Positions 7,731-16,539 of a stretch of DNA of 45,878 nt are shown in pieces. The stretch lies in assembly GCA_902766095.1 (NCBI GenBank), contig CACXCN010000032.1, positions 1-45,878 of the forward strand, read 5' to 3'. The position numbers and the translations under genes were made by a program. How positions within the stretch are numbered: position 1 is the first letter of the stretch; every line of letters begins with the position of its first letter. Origin of the DNA: an uncultured Selenomonas sp. (GTDB lineage: Bacteria > Bacillota > Negativicutes > Selenomonadales > Selenomonadaceae). The notes under the pieces were generated by a model that had not been told where the DNA came from, ran no database searches, and saw only the letters and a list, made by a program, of their open reading frames with translations.

Positions 7731-8675
7731 TCAGAACAGCCCCAGCATCTTCTCCACGAATATCCAGCCGAATATCGTAAAGCCTGAAAAAGCGCTGGAG
7801 TACACGACGCAGTTGCCCGCGAGATCGGCATCGCTGCCCATCTGTTGCGCCATGGCGAATCCCGCGACTGCACAGGGCGTAGAGAATACCGCGGTCAGCG
7901 TCACGAGCTCGATGCCACGGAAGCCCAGTGCGATTGCCACCGGTATGATGATGCCCGGCATGATGATGAGTCGTCCGGTCACGCAGCCGATGAGCTGGCG
8001 CAGATGCTGATGATACGATCCGCCCTTGATCGAGGCTCCGAGTATGATGAGTGCTACCGGCGTAGTCGCAGCTGCTACCTGGCCAATCGGCTTCAGTATG
8101 GCCTGCGGCAGATGCTCGATGCCGATGACGCGCAGGATGACCGCCAGTATGGCGCCCATGATCATCGGATTCTTCAGCACGTTCAGCAGGATATGCCCGA
8201 GATTGAACTTCCCGCCGCGGAACGTCTCCAGATCGAACACGGCCAGCACGTTATAAAGTGGTACCGTGACCGCTATGATCATCGACGGGATGGCCAGCTG
8301 ATCATCGCCGAATATATTGCCTACGAGCGGTATGCCCATGAGCACGACATTGCTGCGGAACAGTGCCTGTATCATGGCTCCGCGCCGCCGGTTATCCTTT
8401 TCGACTCCGCAGACCACGACGACGGCCAGCACGAACTCCACGAGCACCGTCACGCCGGCGAACAGGAGCATATAGGGACGGAACGACGTCTCGAGATTCG
8501 TCGTGTAGATGTTGTAGAACATCATGCAGAAAAAGAAAATCTTGAACACCATGCGGTTCACGTGCTCGGTCTCGAGCTCGGTCAGCAGGTGCATGCGCTT
8601 CACTATGACGCCCACACCGATGAGCACGAACAAAGGCACGACCGCCCCGATAGCGACTAAGAAATTATCAAGCAT
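7731..8675 (-). CDS. AEC (auxin efflux carrier) family transporter
   Basis: 314-residue inner-membrane protein. The start is ATG 8675, because AAGGAG lies 7 nt upstream; the 13 extra codons of the longer frame lack a site. About ten hydrophobic segments fall in two halves of five, typical of the AEC/BASS fold, with the family feature of Asn/Gly-Pro helix breaks (LKNPMIMGAIL around 145-155; GFRGIELVTL and TPCAVAGFAMAQQMG near 255-285). Bacterial members carry malate, malonate or other organic anions; the substrate here cannot be told. It is the last gene of the trkA-trkH-trkH run, 22 nt after the second trkH stop, so it is likely co-transcribed. No clear hairpin follows the stop. Confidence 0.85.
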   Translation of the reverse strand: MLDNFLVAIGAVVPLFVLIGVGVIVKRMHLLTELETEHVNRMVFKIFFFCMMFYNIYTTNLETSFRPYMLLFAGVTVLVEFVLAVVVVCGVEKDNRRRGAMIQALFRSNVVLMGIPLVGNIFGDDQLAIPSMIIAVTVPLYNVLAVFDLETFRGGKFNLGHILLNVLKNPMIMGAILAVILRVIGIEHLPQAILKPIGQVAAATTPVALIILGASIKGGSYHQHLRQLIGCVTGRLIIMPGIIIPVAIALGFRGIELVTLTAVFSTPCAVAGFAMAQQMGSDADLAGNCVVYSSAFSGFTIFGWIFVEKMLGLF

Positions 8676-8697
8676 AACCTTTCTCCTTTGCCGACTC

Positions 8698-10164
8698 TCA
8701 CCAGCGATGACCAAGCTTCCAGAACTCCGGCGTCAGCATGACGAGTAGCGTGAACAGTTCCAGCCTGCCCAGCAGCATAGAGATGCACAGCATCCCCTTG
8801 GCGAAAGCTGACAGGCCGGCATATGTACATGTTGCTCCAGCGATGCCGAAGGCCGGCCCGACGCAGCCGAATGATGATATGCTGATGGATATCGCATCGA
8901 ACGTACTGATGCCATCGAAGGTCAGCAGCAGCGACCACAGCGCGATGCCGAACATGTACACGAAAAAGAACTGCCCGACGCGCCACAATGTGGCCTGGTC
9001 GACTTTGCGTCCGTTCAAGCGCACCTCGACGACGCGGCGCGGACGTATCTTCTGATGTACGACCGCCCAGGCATTCTTGGCCAACAGCATGGCGCGCGAG
9101 ACCTTGATCCCGGCAGCCGTCGAGCCGGCGCAGCCGCCGATGATCATCAACAACAGCAATATCCCCTTGGCCATGCCCGGCCACTGATCGAAGTCCGCCG
9201 AAACGAATCCCGTCGTCGCGAGCGAACCGACCTGGAAGCTCGCATAGCGGAACGCCTGCCCGGGGGGAAGCCCCAGCCTCTGCATCAGGATCAGCGTGAT
9301 AAGGCACATGGCTACGGACAGTATGCCCAGATAGACGCGGAACTCCGCATCGCGCCACAGCACGCGCGCCCCTTTGTGCAGTGCGCGATAGTACAGGGCG
9401 AAATTGCCGCCCGCAACGATCATGAAGAATGTCATCCAGCCCTCGATGAGCGGACTGTCGAAATGCATGGCGCTATCATCATAGATGGAGAAACCGCCCG
9501 CGCCGATCGTCGACATGGCATGAGTGACCGCGGCAAAGGTCCCCATGCCGCAAGCCATGTACACGAGTGCTGCCACCAAGGTAAATCCGGCATACAGGCG
9601 CAGCAGCGCGATCGTCATATCCCGCAGGTGCGGCAGCACGCGCTCCCGGGTCGGCCCCGACATCTCGGCATCATACATGTGCATCGTACTCGCGCCACTC
9701 GGCGGCAGTATGGCTATGAATATGACGATGATGCCGAGACCACCGAACCAGTGTGTCATCATGCGCCAGAACAGCAGGCTCGGCGGCAGGGACTCGATCG
9801 ACTCCAGCACCGTGGCCCCCGTGCCCGTGAACCCCGATATGCTCTCGAATATCCCGTCCAGCAGCCCCAGACTGCCGCTCAGCACATAGGGCAGCATGCC
9901 CAGCCCTGTCACCATCAGCCAGCCCAGCCCTGTGATCGCGATCCCCTCGCGCTGGGTCAGATTCTCCTGCCGCCCGATTGCCGGCTGGCCGAACCGCCGC
10001 AACTCCAGGCCGACGAGCAGCGCCAGTCCCAGCGTCAGCAGCAGCGATATGGCGCTATGTCCCGATTCGCCGCCGAACACCGCCATAGCCAGCGGCAGCA
10101 GCAATACGAGGCTCTCGACCAGTGCCAGACGCGACAGCACGAATGCCACCATCCTGATATCCAC
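8698..10164 (-). CDS. trkH: TrkH-type potassium channel subunit (copy 1)
   Basis: 488-residue membrane subunit of a Trk/Ktr potassium uptake system. The four selectivity-filter loops are all recognisable: TGTGAT (near 93-98), STIGAGGFS, ATTGFVSADF and SSFGCVGPAF, each with the glycine that lines the pore. The GTG start at 10164 is fixed by GGAGGT (10171-10176) 6 nt upstream. It is third in a compact run, trkA (11705-13054), trkH copy 2 (10210-11694), this gene, then the AEC transporter, with gaps of 10, 45 and 22 nt. The TrkA regulatory ring encoded first would gate it through NAD(H)/ATP binding. Of the two copies, this one has the more canonical filter loops. Confidence 0.93.
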   Translation of the reverse strand: MDIRMVAFVLSRLALVESLVLLLPLAMAVFGGESGHSAISLLLTLGLALLVGLELRRFGQPAIGRQENLTQREGIAITGLGWLMVTGLGMLPYVLSGSLGLLDGIFESISGFTGTGATVLESIESLPPSLLFWRMMTHWFGGLGIIVIFIAILPPSGASTMHMYDAEMSGPTRERVLPHLRDMTIALLRLYAGFTLVAALVYMACGMGTFAAVTHAMSTIGAGGFSIYDDSAMHFDSPLIEGWMTFFMIVAGGNFALYYRALHKGARVLWRDAEFRVYLGILSVAMCLITLILMQRLGLPPGQAFRYASFQVGSLATTGFVSADFDQWPGMAKGILLLLMIIGGCAGSTAAGIKVSRAMLLAKNAWAVVHQKIRPRRVVEVRLNGRKVDQATLWRVGQFFFVYMFGIALWSLLLTFDGISTFDAISISISSFGCVGPAFGIAGATCTYAGLSAFAKGMLCISMLLGRLELFTLLVMLTPEFWKLGHRW

Positions 10165-10209
10165 GCTGTCACCTCCTCACGCCATCCGCTACCTGTCAGT
10201 ATACACCTG

Positions 10210-11694
10210 TTACCACTTGCGGGCCAGACTGTGCAGGCCCAAATCCACGAGAACGAGGAAAGAAAATATCTCGACGCGCCCGATGACCATCAAGAGACAG
10301 CATACCAGCTGCCCCCAGGCTGGCAGCGCCCCCACGCCACCGAGCCCGATCCCATAGAGCGTAGCGACGCTGCCAGTGCTCGTCATGCAGCCCACCGCCA
10401 GCGCCAGCGAGCTCATGAGTGTCAGCCCGGTGGCCGACAACAGGATGGAAAACAATATCAGCACGACCACATAGAGGAAGAAGAACGCCAGTATGCGGCC
10501 GACGATTTTCACCGGCACCGGCAGTCCATCGATGCGCACGGACACGACCATCCGCGGGTGCAGGGTATGGCGCAGCTCGGCTTTCGTCAGCTTCAGCAGC
10601 ACCTTCAGCCGCACGATGTGCAGGCCGCCGGCGGCCGAGCCCATACAGCCGCCGATGACCGCCAGCAGCATGAGCAGCAGACGGTCTCCATCGGGCCATA
10701 CCCAGGCCGGAGCCGAGAAAAAACCGTTGCCAGATGCAAATGATACGGCCTGGAAAAGGCCATAGCGCAGCCCCTCGATCAAGTCCAGCCCCTGCTCCCG
10801 CATCAAGCGCACGGCCAGCAGCAGCCCCGCGCCGCCCACGACCGCCAGATACGTCCGCAGCTCATCATCCTGCCAGAGCAGCCGCAGACTGCGCCGCGCG
10901 AATGCCTGCCAGCAGAGCAGCATACTCGTCCCCGACAGCAGCATTGTGACGCCAGCCGCCAGCTCCAGCGCCGCATCATGCGGTATCATGAAGGCGTATA
11001 TGGAGCTGTCGCCCCCCGATGAAATGGCCGTCAGCGCCCCGAGCAGGGCATGCAGCGGATCGAGCCCGGCCATATAGAACAAGATGAAAGCGAACAGTGA
11101 GAACGCCATATACACGGCCACGCCCTGTCTTGCCGAGACGCGCAGCCTTTTCCATACGGGGCTGAAATGCATCGTCTGCCGGGCTGTCAGCGTGATGCCG
11201 AAACAACCGCTGACCTGCGGCAGGACCGTCACCATGATGATGACGAAATTCATGGCACCGAGCCAGCTCATGAGGCTGTGCCATAGCGCCAGGGAAAACG
11301 GCACCCCCGCGTTCTCGCGGGCGAAATCGAGACAGGACAGGCCCGTCGTCGTCAGTGCCGACATGCTCTCGAAAAAGGCAGCCACCGGAGCCAGAATGCC
11401 CGCCAGTATATAGGGCAGCATGCTGATGAGGGCGGCGATCGGCCACACCGCCACGATATACCAGGCCCCCTCGCGCACGGTCAGCGTCCGCAGCCGCGAA
11501 TTTTCCTCGCCATGCCCCTGCATGAGCGCCAGCACGCCACTCCCCGCTGCCAGCAGCAACGGCAGTAGGAAAGCGGTGGTCAGATGCTCCCCACGCCAGA
11601 GCGACAACCCCAGCGGCAATGCCAAAGCGGCTGCCAGGGCCAGCAACGAGCGCCCAAGCAGCCACCAAAACAAATTCATACCTTTTGCCTGCAT
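10210..11694 (-). CDS. trkH: TrkH-type cation channel subunit (copy 2, divergent)
   Basis: 494-residue TrkH-family membrane protein with the usual four membrane-pore-membrane repeats. The filter loops differ from copy 1: LTTTGLSC, SSGGDSSIY, ASGNGFFSA and TSTGSVATL. The key glycines remain but flanking residues are changed (for example Asp after Gly-Gly in loop 2 and Asn before Gly in loop 3). The first segments are very hydrophobic and Leu/Ala-rich. The start at 11694 lies 10 nt after the trkA stop; ATG 11679 is an alternative. The two copies are only moderately alike, so this is an old paralogue pair rather than a fresh duplication. It may form a separate channel, or one with altered ion preference (K versus Na), under the shared TrkA. 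Confidence 0.88.
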   Translation of the reverse strand: MQAKGMNLFWWLLGRSLLALAAALALPLGLSLWRGEHLTTAFLLPLLLAAGSGVLALMQGHGEENSRLRTLTVREGAWYIVAVWPIAALISMLPYILAGILAPVAAFFESMSALTTTGLSCLDFARENAGVPFSLALWHSLMSWLGAMNFVIIMVTVLPQVSGCFGITLTARQTMHFSPVWKRLRVSARQGVAVYMAFSLFAFILFYMAGLDPLHALLGALTAISSGGDSSIYAFMIPHDAALELAAGVTMLLSGTSMLLCWQAFARRSLRLLWQDDELRTYLAVVGGAGLLLAVRLMREQGLDLIEGLRYGLFQAVSFASGNGFFSAPAWVWPDGDRLLLMLLAVIGGCMGSAAGGLHIVRLKVLLKLTKAELRHTLHPRMVVSVRIDGLPVPVKIVGRILAFFFLYVVVLILFSILLSATGLTLMSSLALAVGCMTSTGSVATLYGIGLGGVGALPAWGQLVCCLLMVIGRVEIFSFLVLVDLGLHSLARKW

Positions 11695-11704
11695 AAGTAT
11701 AAGC

Positions 11705-13054
11705 CTACTTCTTTCCGAAGTACTTCATGACTTCCTGCGCAAACTTCGTCTTTATGAACAATATCGCGCTGTCTCCCGGCCGAAGAACCGTATTGCCGTT
11801 CGGGATGCGGGCCTCGGTATCACGCACATAGGCGCAGACGAGACATTCGCGCGGCAGCTTCACATCCATGAGCCGCTTGCCGGCGACCGGTGCCCCCGGC
11901 TGCACGATGACCTCGACGGCCTCGGCACGCGCACCTTCGAGCAGCGACACCGACACGACGCCGCCGCGGCGGGCGAAAGCCAGCACCTCGCTCGCAGACA
12001 GCAGGCGTGCCGACAGAACGACATCGACACCGACCTTCTCCATGAGTTCCACATATTCATTGCGGGCCACGCGCACGACCGTCTTCGTGTGGTTGTTCGA
12101 GAGGTGACGGGCAATCAGAGCGATCATCAGATTCAGCTTGTCATCCTCGGTCAGGCAGACAACGACATCGGCATCGGCCACCTCCTCGTCGCGCAGCAGG
12201 TCGAGGTCCGTACCGTCGCCCTCGAGCACGACGCCTCGCGTGAGCTTTTCAGCCATGAGCCGGCAGCGCTCCGGATTCTTGTCTATGACCTTCACATTGA
12301 CGCCCTGACGCTCGAGCATCGGCGCCAGCGCCCGTCCCGCGCGCCCGGCGCCGATGATGATGACGCGGTGCAGCTTGTGCGCATCGCGCTGGACGAAGTT
12401 CTGACTGAATTTCTCTATCTCCTCCGGCAGGCCGATGAAGTACGCATTGTCATGCGGCTGGAAGCAATCATCGCCGTGCGGGATGATCATGCGATGATCG
12501 CGGAATATCATGCCGGCCAGCACGCCGCGCGGCATATCGATATCCTTCAGGGGCTTGCCCACGAACGGCGAGCGCTTGTGTACCTTCGTCTCGAACAGGC
12601 GGATCTTGCCATGGGCGAAGTCCTCGACATCGAGCGCCGCCGGTGTCATGAGGATGCGGTTGATCTCGTGCGCCGTTATGAGCTCGGGGTTCAGCATGAG
12701 GTCGATATCGAAGTTCTTCTTCAGATAATCCTTGGCCTCGCTCATGAACTGCATATCGCGGATGCGCGCTACCGTGTGCTGGATGCCGTGCTTCTTCGCC
12801 AGGATGCAGGCAACCATATTCACCTCGTCACTGGCCGTCACGGCGATCAGGATATCGGCCCCGCGGACATCGGGATCGTTCATCGTTATCGGACTCGCGC
12901 CATTCGCTGCGATCGTCAGCACATCCAGCGTGCTGCGCACGGCAGCCAGCTGGCTCTCGTCATGATCGATGACCACGACATCGAAATTCTCCTGTGACAG
13001 CAGCTCGGCAATACTATAGCCGAGCTTGCCTGCCCCGACAACGATGATACGCAT
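11705..13054 (-). CDS. trkA: Trk system potassium uptake regulator TrkA
   Basis: 449-residue cytoplasmic gating-ring protein with the full double RCK arrangement. The first Rossmann domain begins at residue 1 (VVGAGKLGYS, 5-14) with the acidic VIDHDE that ends strand 2; a first TrkA_C domain is near 140-220; a second Rossmann domain (IIGAGRAGRA, about 231-240, then VIDKNP) is followed by a second TrkA_C domain to the end (LRPGDSAILF). The length is standard for a tandem TrkA. It is the first gene of the transporter operon, 10 nt before trkH copy 2. The 110 nt upstream contain no convincing promoter, so transcription may also come from the helicase/coiled-coil unit ahead. Confidence 0.94.
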   Translation of the reverse strand: MRIIVVGAGKLGYSIAELLSQENFDVVVIDHDESQLAAVRSTLDVLTIAANGASPITMNDPDVRGADILIAVTASDEVNMVACILAKKHGIQHTVARIRDMQFMSEAKDYLKKNFDIDLMLNPELITAHEINRILMTPAALDVEDFAHGKIRLFETKVHKRSPFVGKPLKDIDMPRGVLAGMIFRDHRMIIPHGDDCFQPHDNAYFIGLPEEIEKFSQNFVQRDAHKLHRVIIIGAGRAGRALAPMLERQGVNVKVIDKNPERCRLMAEKLTRGVVLEGDGTDLDLLRDEEVADADVVVCLTEDDKLNLMIALIARHLSNNHTKTVVRVARNEYVELMEKVGVDVVLSARLLSASEVLAFARRGGVVSVSLLEGARAEAVEVIVQPGAPVAGKRLMDVKLPRECLVCAYVRDTEARIPNGNTVLRPGDSAILFIKTKFAQEVMKYFGKK

Positions 13055-13164
13055 ATAGATCCCCCTCGACAGCTACGGCGCTGTGGCTCCCCGGGGGACG
13101 TTCTGCCTGCCCCGGCGGCCGTGATGCTTTATACATTCTATCACATCGCCCGTTTTTTAGCCAC

Positions 13165-13743
13165 TCAGTCCCGGGGCCCGTCATCCAGCTGATCCTGCCC
13201 TGACTTCTTATCCGCCTTCTTATCGTCCTTATCCGACGCCGCCTGCTCGTGGGAGGCCGCCTCCGTCTCGTCATAGCAGCCGCGGTGTCCGTCGACGATG
13301 CGCGCGATTTTCGCCAGCACCTCATCCATCGAGCGACGACGCGCCTCCATATCCTCGGTCTTCGTATCCTCCTGCTGCAGCTCTTTGCGGATCTGGTTCA
13401 GCTTTCGCTCGGCCCGCAGCTCGCGCAACGCCTTATCGTCGGCTGCTTTCGCCTGCTGCTGCCAGCGCTGGATAGCGGCCAGCTGGGCCAGTATTTTCTG
13501 CTCGTGCTCAGCCGCCTCTTTCGTCTGGTCGAAATTGGCCAGAGCCAGCAGCAGCCCCGAGTTCTTCAGGTTCGTATTCAGCCCGGCCACATACTTGTCC
13601 ACACGGGCCAGATAGTCGCTGAGCCGGTTCAGGCCACTCTGATAATCCTGCAGACCAGCTACGATGCGGTTGATATCGCCGGCCGCATCAGCGGTCATAT
13701 CGGCAGCTGCGGACTCTGTCTGCTTTTCCTCATCCTTATTCAT
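13165..13743 (-). CDS. Coiled-coil protein coupled to the RelE-helicase gene (unknown function)
   Basis: 192-residue hydrophilic protein of no family I recognise. The start is ATG 13743: AAGGAG overlaps the helicase stop (TGA 13748-13750) and lies 7 nt upstream, so translation is coupled. Residues 1-25 are acidic/Ala-rich, 25-75 look helical (NRIVAGLQDYQSGLNRLSDY and onward), and 75-140 form a Gln/Glu/Lys/Arg-rich coiled coil. The tail (about 155-192) is a Lys/Asp-rich disordered segment. There is no signal peptide or membrane segment. The tight coupling suggests it works with the helicase, perhaps as an accessory subunit. Composition bias could hide homology. Confidence 0.65.
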   Translation of the reverse strand: MNKDEEKQTESAAADMTADAAGDINRIVAGLQDYQSGLNRLSDYLARVDKYVAGLNTNLKNSGLLLALANFDQTKEAAEHEQKILAQLAAIQRWQQQAKAADDKALRELRAERKLNQIRKELQQEDTKTEDMEARRRSMDEVLAKIARIVDGHRGCYDETEAASHEQAASDKDDKKADKKSGQDQLDDGPRD

Positions 13744-13747
13744 CCTG

Positions 13748-16315
13748 TCACTCCTTCTCTCCGGCCAAAGCCTCATCCACATGCTGCACCGCCAGATCGA
13801 GCTGATGCTGCAGGCGCTGCTGCTGACGCCCCAGCGAGTGCATCATCAGGCGCTGCCATTCGGCAAAGCCCTGCCGTACGATATCATCACCCTGCCAGGC
13901 GCGTCCCCAGGCCGCATAGAAATCATCCGTCCCGAAATACGTCCGGTAGCGTCGCTCGAGCACCTGCGGCATGTCCGTGCCGATCGGCAGCAACGAGCTG
14001 ACGCTGATGAACTCTTCCGGCGACAAGTCCGGCGATTTCAACAGGCCCTCGACCGCCGTGCGCCGTGACAGCCCCTGCCACTTCCAGCGGGACGGCAGCT
14101 CCGCATAGCAGGCAGCCGCCTGTCCGAACTCCCTGGCATCAGCTGCCGCATGACCGCGGCAGTATGTGAGCAGTTGCGTCAGCTCGGCAGCGTGCTGCCG
14201 CAGCTGGTCCTCGGCCTCAGCACGATGCGCGGACGTCCGTCGCGGGCCATCGCCATAGGCCCCGACCATATCGGTCAGGAGCTCGGCCGCCTCGGCATAC
14301 TGCCCGCTCTCCAGCAGACTCTGCACGAGCTCGTCGAGATCGACCTCGGCCGTCTCCTCGCTCAGGCAGTTCATGATATACTCGGCCCACGGCTCGCTCT
14401 GTCCATAGGGCGCGGGAGCCCCGAGATCGCGACAGCAGTCGATGAGGCGTACCTCGGCCGCACGCTCGAGCACCTCGCGTACCTCCGGCACGCTGTCATC
14501 CGACTCGTATATGAGCAGCAGCCGCTCCGCCCGCGTAGCACCGACATAGAAATATTTGGCAGCCAGCGCGGCATCCTGCCGCATGTCCGTCAGCACGTCC
14601 AGCAGCAGCACGGCCGGATACTCGATACCCTTCGAGCGCAGCACATCGGACTGCATGACCACATGCTCCGGCAAGACAGCCGACGTCCCGACTGCGCTCA
14701 AGGCCCAGAACCGGCCTTTTTCCTGCTGGCCGCAGCGTCGGCACAAAGCTCTGAGCCGGCCCTGCTGATCTGGTCCTGCCTTTATCCAGATGGGACGCAC
14801 CCCCGCCTCACGCCACGGATCGGTATGGATCGGCACGAGTTCCTCCTGACGCAGCGATATCAGATGACGCCGCGCGAACTCCTGCACGAGGAAATTCTGG
14901 AAATCGACGATACGGCGGCTGGAACGGTGATTCCCAGCCAGATAAAAAGGACGCCGCCGCAAAGTCGCCAGCGTCCCTGAGAGCGCGTTGGCCATGGTGC
15001 GCAGCCGCTCCTCCTGGAAATACGTCGGCTGGACCATCTGGCAGCGGTCCGAAGCCATATAGCGGTGCGGCACATAGCGCAGTAGCGACAACAGCGCCGC
15101 CAGCTCGATCTGCGTCAAATCCTGGCACTCGTCGAGGAATACCGACTCATAGCCCTCGGGGACACCGTCACCCGCGGCCAGCACGAGCCGGGCCGTCGCA
15201 TTGTCATCATAGAGGCCCCAGTCCTGCAGGTAGCGCTCGAAGCCGTCCGCCACCTCATACAGCGCCTCGAGCCATGTCCCGGCAGCCTTGCGGGCCAACG
15301 GCTTGCCCGCGGCCTCGAGCAGACGCAGGTACTCCTCCGGCTCCACGCGCGGCGGCAGAGCAGCCAGAGCCTCATAGTCCAGAGAGACGATATCCGTCCC
15401 CGGCAGAGCCCCGCGCACGATGCCATGCAGGTCGCGCCAGACTGCCAGCCGCGTCGAATCCTCATCCTGGTTCTCCGCGCCGACCGGGCGCCCCATCTCC
15501 CATTTCCAGAAGCTGCGCCAGTCCACATGATGCGACCGCCAGAACCGTGCAAAGGCACGATAGCTGTCAGCCGCATTCAAGAACGAGCGCAGCGGAATGT
15601 CTGGTCTGGCACGGTGAGCAGCCGCCAGCAGGAAATCCCATGTAGCCAAGGCCGTTGTCCGCAGCTCGCGGCTTTCGGCCGCCGCACCGGCGGCGAATTC
15701 CTGCTCGAGACGGTGAACGAGGTCTGCCGACATCGTCAGATACAGCGCCTGGCCATCCGTCAGACGGCTGCTGAGCAGATAGCCCACGAGCGACTTGCCC
15801 GAGCCGGCATTGCCGACGATGGACAGATTCTTCGTCTCCCGATGATGCTCCATGACCGCCTGCTGGTCACGGTCGAGCATATAGTACTCCGGCTGGCTGA
15901 TATAGACGGCGAAGCTCAGCGAATGGCCCTGCTGCCGGCGCCATTCCGGCCAGTCGGCCAGCTTCAGCAGGAATATCTCGATATCGTAGTACACGAGGCC
16001 GGGGGCCAGCGACTGCCAGCGCCGCATCTCGCGGCTCTGGGCATCATGATTGGCCAGCTCCAGCAGTGTCAGGGTATGCGACCCCTCCGGCAGCAGCATG
16101 AGCAGCCGCTCATCGCCCTGCCGCCATTTGCACAGCGTACGCCCCTCCGTGCGCACGAGCTTCAGATCATTGCCGGCCGCCTGACGCTCCCCCGCGAGAT
16201 AGCGCTCCAGACGCTCCAGCTTGGCCGGAAAAGTAGTACAGAACCTCTCCTGCTCCTCGACGGACATGCGCTGAAAGAAATGCTTATCAAACTGCACCCC
16301 GGCTATAAAAGCCAA
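13748..16315 (-). CDS. SF1 (UvrD/Rep-like) helicase with RelE-like N-terminal domain
   Basis: 855 residues from a TTG start at 16315, fixed by GGAGGG (16323-16328) 7 nt upstream. The helicase motifs are complete: Walker A GNAGSGKS (168-175), DECQD motif II (395-399), motif IV-like GNHRSSRR (about 461-468), motif V region SDVLRSKGIEYPAVLL (near 556-571) and motif VI VGATRA (591-596). The first 100 residues look like a RelE/ParE-type fold: an FDKHFF start, a basic helix, LKLVRTEG, then GDERLLML and an LLELANHD strand, the pattern seen where RelE-like domains are fused to SF1 helicases. Beyond 600 there is a mostly helical region of about 250 residues, perhaps TPR-like. It heads a two-gene unit with the coiled-coil protein. 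Nucleic-acid stress response or defence is plausible but unproven. Confidence 0.82.
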   Translation of the reverse strand: MAFIAGVQFDKHFFQRMSVEEQERFCTTFPAKLERLERYLAGERQAAGNDLKLVRTEGRTLCKWRQGDERLLMLLPEGSHTLTLLELANHDAQSREMRRWQSLAPGLVYYDIEIFLLKLADWPEWRRQQGHSLSFAVYISQPEYYMLDRDQQAVMEHHRETKNLSIVGNAGSGKSLVGYLLSSRLTDGQALYLTMSADLVHRLEQEFAAGAAAESRELRTTALATWDFLLAAAHRARPDIPLRSFLNAADSYRAFARFWRSHHVDWRSFWKWEMGRPVGAENQDEDSTRLAVWRDLHGIVRGALPGTDIVSLDYEALAALPPRVEPEEYLRLLEAAGKPLARKAAGTWLEALYEVADGFERYLQDWGLYDDNATARLVLAAGDGVPEGYESVFLDECQDLTQIELAALLSLLRYVPHRYMASDRCQMVQPTYFQEERLRTMANALSGTLATLRRRPFYLAGNHRSSRRIVDFQNFLVQEFARRHLISLRQEELVPIHTDPWREAGVRPIWIKAGPDQQGRLRALCRRCGQQEKGRFWALSAVGTSAVLPEHVVMQSDVLRSKGIEYPAVLLLDVLTDMRQDAALAAKYFYVGATRAERLLLIYESDDSVPEVREVLERAAEVRLIDCCRDLGAPAPYGQSEPWAEYIMNCLSEETAEVDLDELVQSLLESGQYAEAAELLTDMVGAYGDGPRRTSAHRAEAEDQLRQHAAELTQLLTYCRGHAAADAREFGQAAACYAELPSRWKWQGLSRRTAVEGLLKSPDLSPEEFISVSSLLPIGTDMPQVLERRYRTYFGTDDFYAAWGRAWQGDDIVRQGFAEWQRLMMHSLGRQQQRLQHQLDLAVQHVDEALAGEKE

Positions 16316-16358
16316 CGGCTCTCCCTCCTTTCCTGTATTACTGTGAACACTGTCTCTA

Positions 16359-16388
16359 ATTATACCGCCATTGTTCAAAGTTTGTCGA
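16359..16388 (-). promoter_or_regulatory. Promoter of the RelE-helicase unit, with block shared by the R-M promoter
   Basis: On the minus strand, TCGACA (16383-16388), 18 bp, then a perfect TATAAT (16359-16364). The 12 bp next to the -10 (16365-16376) read GAACAATGGCGG. The same block, with one change, abuts the -10 of the methylase operon at 37154-37171. Confidence 0.7.
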
Positions 16389-16437
16389 TATCTATGAAAT
16401 ACCTACCAACGCCTGAGATGCAATAGCTGCTATGATA

Positions 16438-16491
16438 AAGTAAGACTAAATTCAGAGGGAGTTTTTACTCCCTCTGAATTTAGTCTTACTT
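16438..16491. repeat. Perfect 25-bp inverted repeat hairpin
   Basis: Bases 16438-16462 and 16467-16491 are perfectly complementary around a TTTT loop. It lies between the SGNH hydrolase stop (16540) and the helicase promoter. It may terminate the hydrolase transcript (49 nt after the stop, followed by TTTATC on the minus strand), but the stem is far longer and more A/T-rich than the other terminators here. Confidence 0.85.
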
Positions 16492-16539
16492 ACCCATGGT
16501 TTTAGGGGGGGCTTCTCCTCTCGCCATCCCTGGCGTGCT

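Noticed and set aside
9055-10743. Open plus-strand frame of 562 codons opposite trkH
   Set aside because: Gln/His/Arg-rich antisense shadow crossing two trkH genes; no domain, no ribosome-binding site.
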